A stretch of DNA of 10,037 nucleotides. Origin: Planctomycetales bacterium (GTDB lineage Bacteria; Planctomycetota; Planctomycetia; Isosphaerales; Isosphaeraceae). Numbering within the stretch: position 1 is the first letter of the stretch; each line of letters opens with the position of its first letter. The DNA lies in contig DAHZZC010000006.1 of NCBI GenBank assembly GCA_027435495.1, positions 1 through 10,037 on the forward strand, written 5' to 3'. The translations under genes and the position numbers were made by a program. Shown piece after piece: positions 1-5,932 of the stretch. The notes under the pieces were generated by a model. It was not told where the DNA came from, made no database searches, and saw nothing but the letters and a program-made list of their open reading frames with translations.

Positions 1-1633
1 CCAGTTGAAGTATCGCTCGTTCGCCCGTCGGACGTTCCGCGGCGTCCGGTCCTGGCGCGGGGCGATCTTGCTCCTGTTCACCCTCGGGTTCTTCGCCGCG
101 ACGCTCGGACCGCAGTTGTTCCTCGTCGTCACCATGGGCAACCGGCCCGAATTGCAGCGGATCGTCGGTTTCGTCGAGCCGATGGCTCCAATTTATCTGT
201 TCGCCTTCACGATGGTCTTTGTGTTCACGTCTGCTGGCGATACAACCGTTGCATTCACGCCCTCGGAGGTCGACTTCCTGTTCGCCGGGCCGTTCGCCCG
301 CCGCGAGCTGATGATCTACAAGCTAACCAAGACCGGCCTGGGGCTTCTATCGGTCTCGGCGTTCATCACGATGATGACGCTGGTCAACCTCCGATGGTGG
401 CTTGCCGGGTTCATCGGGATCGCGCTGGCGCTCGCCATGGTGCAGCTCGTCGGAATGATCGTCTCGCTGGGAGGCCAGATTCTCGGCGAGGTCGCGTATT
501 CGCGGGCCCGGAAGGTGGCGCTCGCCGTCGTCGCGATCCTCGGTGTGCTCGCGGTGGCGCAGGTCGCCGGACGATTGCAGGCGCAAGGCGCTCCGAAGCT
601 GATGGCCGTGATTCGGGAATCGCCGGCGCTCCGAATTCTGGTGGCGCCGTTCGAGGTCTACACCAGGACGGCGCTCGCCGGTCGACTCTTTCCCGACCTC
701 ATCGGCTGGGGCACGGCGGCATTCGCGATCGACGTGGCGCTCGTCGCGATCTTGCTCCGGCTAGACCGCGATTACCTGGAGACGGCGGCCGCGATCAGCC
801 AGCGCGTTTACGAGCGGGTCCAGCGGATGAAGCAAGGGGGCGGGTTCGCCATGCCGGTCGGCAAGTCGGCGGCCCGGGTGCGCGTCGCCGGTCTGCCCTG
901 GTTGGGCGGCTTCGGGCCGATCGCCTGGCGGCAGTTGCTCATTGCCCTGCGAACGTCGCGCGGAGTGCTGATCTCCTCGGTGATCGTCATCGTGATGATC
1001 GGCGGGAGCTTCGTGTTCTCCACCGGACCAGCTTCCGGCGGACCCAGGGAGTCGGCCCTCCCCTGGATCGGGCTCGGGATGGTCTTCTACCTCACATTCC
1101 TGTTTTCGATGCAACTTCCGTGGGCGTTCCGGGGCGACCTCGACCACATCGAGTCGCTCAAGACACTCCCGATCTCGCCGGTCGCCATCGCCGCCGGGGA
1201 ACTGGCTGGCGGGACCCTGATCCTCTGCGGGATACAGATCGCGGCGCTGACACTGGTGGGAGCCTTCGCACCCTCGGGCTGGCCGATCCTGGCGACAGCC
1301 TCGGCGTTCTGCGTCCCCTTCGATCTCATGATCCTGGCGCTCAACAATCTGCTCTTCCTGCTCTACCCCGTTCGGATGGCCGCGGGGACGACCTTCGACT
1401 TCCAGTTGTTTGGCCGGATGATGCTCTCGTTCGCGTTGCTCTTCCTGACGCTGATCCCCACGCTCGGAATTCCAGCCGGGATCGGGGGCGTGGCGTACCT
1501 GGTCTCGGGATACTCGATTACCGCCTTCTCCGTGACAACCTGGCTGGTCCTGGCGGTGGAACTCGTCCCACTGGTGCTGGCCCTTGCCTGGGCGTTCTGG
1601 CGGTTTGATGTCAGCACGCAGACACCGGCCTGA
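1..1633 (+). CDS. Putative ABC exporter permease, 5' end outside window
   Basis: Integral membrane protein, probably the membrane-spanning half of an ABC exporter. At least 542 residues are visible. The first usable codon is TTG at base 5, but the frame is already open at the window edge, and I expect roughly ten or more residues upstream, so I treat it as 5'-partial. I count about 11-12 hydrophobic segments (residues near 19-44, 62-78, 112-127, 133-158, 170-187, 232-252, 319-338, 352-371, 394-421, 425-452, 471-495 and 507-531). Two cytoplasmic-type signatures recur, one per half: SEVDFLFAGPFARREL (88-102) and HIESLKTLPISPVAIAAGEL (381-400). This suggests an internal duplication. The pattern matches my memory of the 'putative ABC exporter' family (Pfam PF16962) frequent in planctomycetes. 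There is no ATP-binding cassette in this chain, so the ATPase is expected upstream, outside the window. The exported substrate cannot be inferred. Confidence 0.8.
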   Translation, partial: QLKYRSFARRTFRGVRSWRGAILLLFTLGFFAATLGPQLFLVVTMGNRPELQRIVGFVEPMAPIYLFAFTMVFVFTSAGDTTVAFTPSEVDFLFAGPFARRELMIYKLTKTGLGLLSVSAFITMMTLVNLRWWLAGFIGIALALAMVQLVGMIVSLGGQILGEVAYSRARKVALAVVAILGVLAVAQVAGRLQAQGAPKLMAVIRESPALRILVAPFEVYTRTALAGRLFPDLIGWGTAAFAIDVALVAILLRLDRDYLETAAAISQRVYERVQRMKQGGGFAMPVGKSAARVRVAGLPWLGGFGPIAWRQLLIALRTSRGVLISSVIVIVMIGGSFVFSTGPASGGPRESALPWIGLGMVFYLTFLFSMQLPWAFRGDLDHIESLKTLPISPVAIAAGELAGGTLILCGIQIAALTLVGAFAPSGWPILATASAFCVPFDLMILALNNLLFLLYPVRMAAGTTFDFQLFGRMMLSFALLFLTLIPTLGIPAGIGGVAYLVSGYSITAFSVTTWLVLAVELVPLVLALAWAFWRFDVSTQTPA

Positions 1634-1648
1634 TGGGGCGCGAGCCAC

Positions 1649-1677
1649 TTGTCTGGGCTGAAAGACGTGCGTACTGT
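1649..1677 (+). promoter_or_regulatory. Possible sigma70-type promoter of the oxidoreductase operon
   Basis: TTGTCT (1649-1654) is followed after 17 bases by TACTGT (1672-1677). The matches to the TTGACA/TATAAT consensus are 4/6 and 3/6. It lies in the 142-base gap between the permease stop and the Tat-signal gene and would start transcription near 1684, giving a leader of about 90 bases. Planctomycete promoters are poorly known, so this is a weak call by inspection. Confidence 0.3.
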
Positions 1678-1681
1678 ATTA

Positions 1682-1701
1682 GGTCGAACCAGGTTCGGAC
1701 C
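1682..1701. promoter_or_regulatory. Dyad, candidate operator
   Basis: CGAACC (1685-1690) and GGTTCG (1692-1697) form a perfect 6+1+6 dyad centred on A1691. With one mismatched base the arms extend to GGTC (1682-1685) and GACC (1698-1701). It sits where the predicted promoter would initiate transcription, a typical place for a repressor site. The binding protein is unknown, and in the RNA the one-base loop makes a hairpin unlikely, which favours a DNA-level role. Confidence 0.35.
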
Positions 1702-1775
1702 GCGCCGGGGACGGCCGCGAATCCGGACCAACGCATCTCGCAGGACGGGGCGATCGGTTACGGGAGACTCGCTCG

Positions 1776-2408
1776 ATGACAGAACAAAGACCCAGGGATC
1801 CCGGCGGGCTGGGTGGCCAGAGCCGGCGCGACTTCTTGCGCGGCTCGGGCGTGGCCGCGGCCACGGCTGTGCTGACCGGCCAGGCGACCGGCGTTCTCGA
1901 TGAGGCGCAGGCCGCCGAGGAATCAGCCAAGGTCCTCTCGGGGACCGTCGAAATCACACTGAAGGTCAACGGGCAAGAGCGATCGTGCGAGGTCGAGCCC
2001 CGGAGCACGCTGCTCGACACCCTTCGCAACCGCCTCGATGTCACCGGCCCAAAGCGGGTTTGCGACCGAGGGAGCTGCGGCGCCTGCTCGACCATCGTTG
2101 ACGGCGAACTGGTCTACTCGTGCACGACGCTGGCCGTCTCGTGCCAGGGCAAGACAATCGAGACGCTGGAGAGCTTCGAGACGGGTGAGGGAAGCGTCCC
2201 ACACGCCTTCCACCAGAACGACGGCCTGATGTGCGGCTACTGCACGCCCGGGTTTGTCACCGCCTGCAAGGCGTACCTCGACAAGCACCCGAACGCAACC
2301 GAGGAAGAGATCCGCAAGGGGATCGACGGTAACATTTGTCGGTGCGGCACCTACGTCGGCGTCCTGGCAGCGGCCAAGGCCGCGGCCCAAGCGAAGAAAG
2401 GAGCCTGA
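1776..2408 (+). CDS. Tat-exported [2Fe-2S] subunit of a molybdenum hydroxylase (PaoA/YagT-like)
   Basis: Small electron-transfer subunit of a xanthine oxidase-family enzyme, 210 residues, similar in size to E. coli PaoA (about 229). The N-terminus has a consensus twin-arginine motif SRRDFLR (residues 16-22) followed by a hydrophobic, Ala-rich stretch to about residue 40, so the folded protein should be exported by Tat. The plant-type ferredoxin domain (about 57-130) has cysteines C96-x4-C101-x2-C104-x11-C116. The helical second domain has C153-x2-C156-x31-C188-x-C190. Together these are the eight ligands for two [2Fe-2S] clusters, all present. The start is ATG 1776, with GGGAG at 1762-1766, nine bases before it. 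The stop is three bases before the catalytic subunit gene, so the two are surely co-transcribed. Tat signals are the hallmark of periplasmic PaoABC-type enzymes; cytoplasmic xanthine dehydrogenases lack them. The substrate cannot be read from this subunit. Confidence 0.93.
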   Translation: MTEQRPRDPGGLGGQSRRDFLRGSGVAAATAVLTGQATGVLDEAQAAEESAKVLSGTVEITLKVNGQERSCEVEPRSTLLDTLRNRLDVTGPKRVCDRGSCGACSTIVDGELVYSCTTLAVSCQGKTIETLESFETGEGSVPHAFHQNDGLMCGYCTPGFVTACKAYLDKHPNATEEEIRKGIDGNICRCGTYVGVLAAAKAAAQAKKGA

Positions 2409-2411
2409 GCC

Positions 2412-4562
2412 ATGGCCGAGTGGCCCGCATCTCCCAGCGTGATCGGCAAACGGATCCCCCGGCTCGACGGCCTCCTGAAGGCGTCGGGGAAGGCCAAGTA
2501 TCCGTCGGACGTCCACCCGAAGGGCCTCCTCTTCGGCGCGATGCTCTATAGCCCGCACGCCCACGCGAAGGTCAAGTCGATCGACACGAAGGCGGCCGAG
2601 AAGCTCCCCGGCGTGAAGGCAGTCCTGGTGATCGCCGGTCCTGGGACAACCCTCCGGTATCACGGCGACGACATCGCCGCGGTCGCCGCCGAGACCGAGG
2701 AACAGGCTCGCGACGCGATCCGGGCAATCAAGATCGAGTACGAGGTCCTCCCCCACGTCGTCACCGAGGCCCAGTCAATGGCCGAGGGGGCTCCCGTGGT
2801 CTTCAAGGGCGGAAACGTCAAGAAGGGCCGGAGCCAGACCAAGGGGAAGCCCGAAGACACCATGGCCGGCGCCGCGGCCACCATCGAGGCGACGTACACC
2901 GTCCCGATGATCACCCACGTCTGTCTCGAAACCCACGGGCTGACCGTCGGGATGGAGGGCGAGAAGAAGGCGATCGCCTGGGCGAGCACTCAGAACGTCT
3001 ACGGGATCGCCGGCGACCTCGCCCAGGCTCTTGAGCTCGACCGTGGTGACGTCACCGTCTACACCGAGTTCATGGGCGGCGGCTTCGGCTCGAAGTTCAA
3101 CGCCGATGTCTGGGGAACCACCGCGGCGAAGCTCTCGAAGATGGCCGGCGGCCGACCAGTGAAAATGTTCCTCGACCGCGAGCAGGAACATTGCGCGGCC
3201 GGGAATCGCCCGAGCGCCACGGCCCACATCAAGATGGGCGCGGACCGCGAGGGAAAGATTGTCTCCGTGATCGCCGAGGGCCACTCGACCGGCGGCGTCG
3301 GCAACGGCACGAACATGATCCTGCCGTACGTCTACCGGGGCGTCCCGCACTACTCGGTCGGGCAGTCCAACGCCCTGACCAACCGGGGCGGATCTCGCGC
3401 CATGCGAGCGCCGAACCATCCCCAGAGCTGCATCCTGACCGAGGCCGCGGTCGACGACCTGGCCGAGAAGTTGGGCATGGACCCGCTCGAGTTCCGGTTG
3501 AAGAACCTCGACCCGGGCTCGCCCATCACCCCGATCTATCAGGCCGAGATCCCCATCGGAGCCGAACTGATCGGATGGCGTGAAAAGCGCAAACCGCGGG
3601 GAAAGACCGGGACCGGCCCCATCCGGACCGGGTTGGGGATGGCCCTTCACACCTGGGGCGGCGGCGGCAACCCCGGCAAGCAGGTCTCCTGCACCATCCA
3701 CCCCGACGGCTCGGTCGACATCAAGACCGCAACCCAGGATATCGGCACCGGCGCCCGGACCATCCTCGCGATGATCGCCGCGGAAATGCTGGGCCTCCAG
3801 CCAACCGAGATCAATAGCCTGATCGGCAACTCGTCGTATCCGCCGGGTCAGCCCTCCGGCGGCTCGACCACGACGCCGACGATGGCCCCCCCCTGCTACG
3901 ACGCTGTCACCAAGGCGCGCGATGCCCTCTTCAAGAAGGTGGCCTCCGCGTTCAACAACGCCCGTCCCGAAGACCTCTCGCTGAAGCAGGGGCAACTCTG
4001 GGCCGGCGGCGAACCGGTCGCCTCCTGGAAGGAAGCCTGCCGGAAGCTCGGCACCTCGCCCATCTCCGTCACCGGCGAATTCGTCGAGGGGCTTAGCAGT
4101 ACGGGAGTCGGCGGCTGCCAGTTCGCCGAGGTCTCGGTGGACCTCGAAACCGGCGAGGTGAAGGCCAAGAAGATCGTCGCTATCCAGGACTCGGGCCTGA
4201 TCCTCGACCTGCTCACCTGGGAAAGCCAGGTCTACGGCGGCGTGATCATGGGCCTCAATTACGGCCTCTTTGAAGAGGTCGTGATGGACCCGACCAGCGG
4301 CCGGATGCTCAACCCGGACATGGAGTGGTACAAGCTCGCCGGCGCCTCGGATATCCCCGAGATCGTCGTTCGGGCCTACTCACCCCCGGACGAAAAGGGT
4401 CGGCAGGTCATCGGCGTCGGCGAGCCGCCGACCATCTCGACCGCCGCGGCAATCGGCAACGCCGTCTCCAACGCCATCGGCGTCCGCGTGACCGAGTGGC
4501 CGATGTCCCCCCGCAATGTGCTCAACGCCCTGGCGACGGCCTCCAGAGAAGGGAGATCGTAA
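2412..4562 (+). CDS. Molybdopterin-binding catalytic subunit, xanthine dehydrogenase/aldehyde oxidoreductase family (PaoC-like)
   Basis: Catalytic subunit that hydroxylates an aldehyde or N-heterocycle at a molybdenum centre, 716 residues (E. coli PaoC is about 732). The N-terminal Ald_Xan_dh_C-type domain opens with IGKRIPRLDGLLKASGKAKY (11-30). Cofactor-binding segments are visible: GGGFGSKF (222-229), AMRAPN (330-335), QDIGTG (442-447), GGSTTTPT (483-490) and, near the C-terminus, GVGEPP with E671. That is the conserved active-site glutamate that acts as base in this family. The loop occupied by the catalytic cysteine in Mo/Cu carbon monoxide dehydrogenase (AYRCSFR) reads AMRAPN here, so this is not a CODH. 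The chain has no signal peptide; it probably rides out with the Tat-bearing small subunit. A strong ribosome site, AAAGGAG (2397-2403), overlaps the end of the upstream gene eight bases before ATG 2412. The gene order here is FeS, Mo, FAD, whereas E. coli has FeS, FAD, Mo. The substrate is unknown. Confidence 0.93.
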   Translation: MAEWPASPSVIGKRIPRLDGLLKASGKAKYPSDVHPKGLLFGAMLYSPHAHAKVKSIDTKAAEKLPGVKAVLVIAGPGTTLRYHGDDIAAVAAETEEQARDAIRAIKIEYEVLPHVVTEAQSMAEGAPVVFKGGNVKKGRSQTKGKPEDTMAGAAATIEATYTVPMITHVCLETHGLTVGMEGEKKAIAWASTQNVYGIAGDLAQALELDRGDVTVYTEFMGGGFGSKFNADVWGTTAAKLSKMAGGRPVKMFLDREQEHCAAGNRPSATAHIKMGADREGKIVSVIAEGHSTGGVGNGTNMILPYVYRGVPHYSVGQSNALTNRGGSRAMRAPNHPQSCILTEAAVDDLAEKLGMDPLEFRLKNLDPGSPITPIYQAEIPIGAELIGWREKRKPRGKTGTGPIRTGLGMALHTWGGGGNPGKQVSCTIHPDGSVDIKTATQDIGTGARTILAMIAAEMLGLQPTEINSLIGNSSYPPGQPSGGSTTTPTMAPPCYDAVTKARDALFKKVASAFNNARPEDLSLKQGQLWAGGEPVASWKEACRKLGTSPISVTGEFVEGLSSTGVGGCQFAEVSVDLETGEVKAKKIVAIQDSGLILDLLTWESQVYGGVIMGLNYGLFEEVVMDPTSGRMLNPDMEWYKLAGASDIPEIVVRAYSPPDEKGRQVIGVGEPPTISTAAAIGNAVSNAIGVRVTEWPMSPRNVLNALATASREGRS

Positions 4563-4566
4563 AGAG

Positions 4567-5556
4567 ATGAAGGCTTTCGAATACGCCGCTCCGACAACCG
4601 TCGACGCGGCCCTGAAGCTCCTCGGCGGTCCGAACGCCGCGGCGCTCGCGGGCGGAACCGACCTGCTGGGGCGGGCCAAGGACTATGTGACCTCGCCCGA
4701 CCGGATGGTCTACGTCAAGGAAATCAAGGAGCTCGACGGGATCACCGGCGACGCGAAGTCGGGGATGACCCTCGGCGCCGCGACCAGCCTCTCCGAGATC
4801 GTCCACCACGCCGGTATCCGCGAGGCATACCCGGCGCTCTGGCAGGCGACCTCGGAAATCGGGTCGATCCAGATCCGGAACATGAGCACGGTCGGAGGCA
4901 ACCTGCTCCAGCGCCCGAGGTGCTGGTACTTCCGGGCGGGCTTCGGCCTGCTCGGGATGAAAGACGGCGAGAGCCTGGTCCGTGCCGGCGACAACCGGTA
5001 TCACGCGATCTTCCACACCGACGGTAACGCGCTCTTCGTCAGCCCGTCGAGTCTGGCGGTCGCCCTGATCGCGCTCGACGCCTCGGCGAAAGTGCGAGGG
5101 CCGAAGGGAGAGCGCACGGTCAAGGTGGAGGAACTCTACCGGGTGCCGAAGCACGAGGGCGAGAGCGAGCTGACGGTCGAGCCCGGCGAACTGCTGACGC
5201 AGGTAACGATCCCGGCCGCCGGGAAAAACGGCGCGTACGAAGCCCGGCAGAAGCAGGCGCAGGACTGGCCGCTGGTGATGTCCGCCGTGAACCTCACGAT
5301 GGAAGGCGAAACCATCTCGAAGGCGCGGGTCGTGATCTACGGCGTGGCGCCGATCCCCTGGCGGAGCGAGGCGGCCGAGCGCGTTCTCGTCGGCAAGAAG
5401 TTCTCGCCGGAAGTCGCCGCTGAGGCCGGGACCGCGGCCGTCGAGGCGGCACGTCCGCTCTCGATGAACGCTTACAAGGTTCCGATGACCCGGGCCGTCG
5501 TCAAGCGTGCCCTGATCCGGGCCGTTCAGGGGAAGGGATACTGGGAGGAGGCGTGA
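4567..5556 (+). CDS. FAD-binding subunit of the molybdenum hydroxylase (PaoB/YagS/CoxM-like)
   Basis: FAD subunit, 329 residues, which passes electrons from the iron-sulfur subunit to an acceptor. I choose ATG 4567 because MKAFEYAAPTTVDAALKLL is the usual family opening and AAGGGAG (4549-4555) lies 11 bases upstream. An in-frame ATG at 4516 would add 17 residues inside the upstream gene. FAD pyrophosphate-binding motifs are AGGTD (28-32) and STVGGN (107-112), within an FAD_binding_5-type domain. The C-terminal part from about residue 220 matches the CO-dehydrogenase flavoprotein C-terminal domain. The segment LLQRPRCWYF (113-122) is typical of PaoB-type subunits, which carry an extra [4Fe-4S] cluster on four cysteines. 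Here C119 is the only cysteine in the whole protein, so that cluster cannot form. The gene begins four bases after the catalytic subunit stop. Confidence 0.92.
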   Translation: MKAFEYAAPTTVDAALKLLGGPNAAALAGGTDLLGRAKDYVTSPDRMVYVKEIKELDGITGDAKSGMTLGAATSLSEIVHHAGIREAYPALWQATSEIGSIQIRNMSTVGGNLLQRPRCWYFRAGFGLLGMKDGESLVRAGDNRYHAIFHTDGNALFVSPSSLAVALIALDASAKVRGPKGERTVKVEELYRVPKHEGESELTVEPGELLTQVTIPAAGKNGAYEARQKQAQDWPLVMSAVNLTMEGETISKARVVIYGVAPIPWRSEAAERVLVGKKFSPEVAAEAGTAAVEAARPLSMNAYKVPMTRAVVKRALIRAVQGKGYWEEA

Positions 5557-5571
5557 TTCGCCCCACCGCCA

Positions 5572-5790
5572 ATGCCTGAGGAAACTCAGAAACCCACGCC
5601 GAGATGCCGGCACCTGCGCTCCAACGCCCTGTACCTCTTCGACGCCCTCCCCGAGGACGACGAAGGCTATGAGTATGGGTCGTCGGCGTGCTGGTGCCAG
5701 CACACGATGAAAACCATCGGGCCCGACGACGACCTCGTCGGGCTCCAGGTATGCCGTCTCGCGGATCGGACCTGCTACGAGCCCCTCTGA
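5572..5790 (+). CDS. Small cysteine-containing hypothetical protein
   Basis: A 72-residue acidic soluble protein of unknown function, with no signal peptide or membrane segment. Its five cysteines are grouped as CRHL (C12), CWCQH (C40, C42), CRLADR (C61) and CYE (C68), with nearby H14 and H44. The spacing could support metal binding but matches no family I can name with certainty; I have a loose memory of similar short proteins in other planctomycetes. It follows the FAD subunit by 15 bases in the same frame, so it is likely the last gene of the operon. No good ribosome site is seen: GGAGGAG lies at 5544-5550, about 21 bases upstream, which is too far for normal use and suggests coupled translation. 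The ordered cysteine pattern and GC-rich third positions support a real gene. A role in maturation or as an electron partner of the oxidoreductase would be guesswork. Confidence 0.65.
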   Translation: MPEETQKPTPRCRHLRSNALYLFDALPEDDEGYEYGSSACWCQHTMKTIGPDDDLVGLQVCRLADRTCYEPL

Positions 5791-5812
5791 TTCATCCGTC
5801 CGATCCTGCATT

Positions 5813-5932
5813 ATGGGCTGGGCCTGGCCCACCGAGTACGGCGAGCGCACCTGGTCTCCCCCTGACCTCGGCTCGCTCCTCTCGGTGGGCTACCTGGCTT
5901 TCATCCGCGGATCAATCCCGACGATTGTCTGA
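5813..5932 (+). CDS. Possible 39-residue small ORF (doubtful)
   Basis: ATG 5813 opens a 39-codon frame ending at TGA 5930-5932. It begins MGWAWPTEYGERTW and is rich in Trp and aromatic residues, with mostly G or C in third positions up to about codon 30. It starts 23 bases after the 72-residue gene, covers the large palindrome at 5827-5890 and runs 43 bases into the antisense of the S53 peptidase gene. No clear ribosome site precedes it. Palindromic, GC-rich DNA gives high GC3 by itself, so this may be chance. Confidence 0.15.
   Translation: MGWAWPTEYGERTWSPPDLGSLLSVGYLAFIRGSIPTIV
5827..5890. terminator. Large nested palindrome between convergent genes, possible bidirectional terminator
   Basis: Three nested stems share one axis: GCCCACCGAG (5827-5836) with CTCGGTGGGC (5881-5890); GCGAGC (5841-5846) with GCTCGC (5871-5876); GGTC (5853-5856) with GACC (5864-5867). 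That is 20 perfect base pairs with short internal loops (TACG/TCCT, GCACCT/TCG) and a seven-base apical loop TCCCCCT. It lies between the plus-strand operon and the minus-strand peptidase, and its right arm ends in the peptidase stop codon (CTA, 5890-5892). There is no T-run on either strand, so it is not a classical intrinsic terminator. A 3'-end stabilising structure or a transcription roadblock for both convergent genes fits best. A competing short hairpin, TGGGC/GCCCA (5819-5831), overlaps its left edge. Confidence 0.5.

Noticed and set aside
394..1608. 404-codon plus-strand frame inside the permease gene
   Set aside because: It is Arg/Gly/Asp-rich off-frame translation with no hydrophobic segments or motifs. 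The permease frame explains the region.
2412..4562. Carbon monoxide dehydrogenase (CoxL) identity for the molybdenum subunit
   Set aside because: The CODH active-site loop with its copper-binding cysteine is absent (AMRAPN at that position), and the small subunit has a Tat signal as in PaoABC-type enzymes.
4522..5850. 442-codon minus-strand frame opposite the FAD subunit
   Set aside because: Antisense shadow of a clear FAD-binding protein; its low-complexity charged composition has no domain signature.
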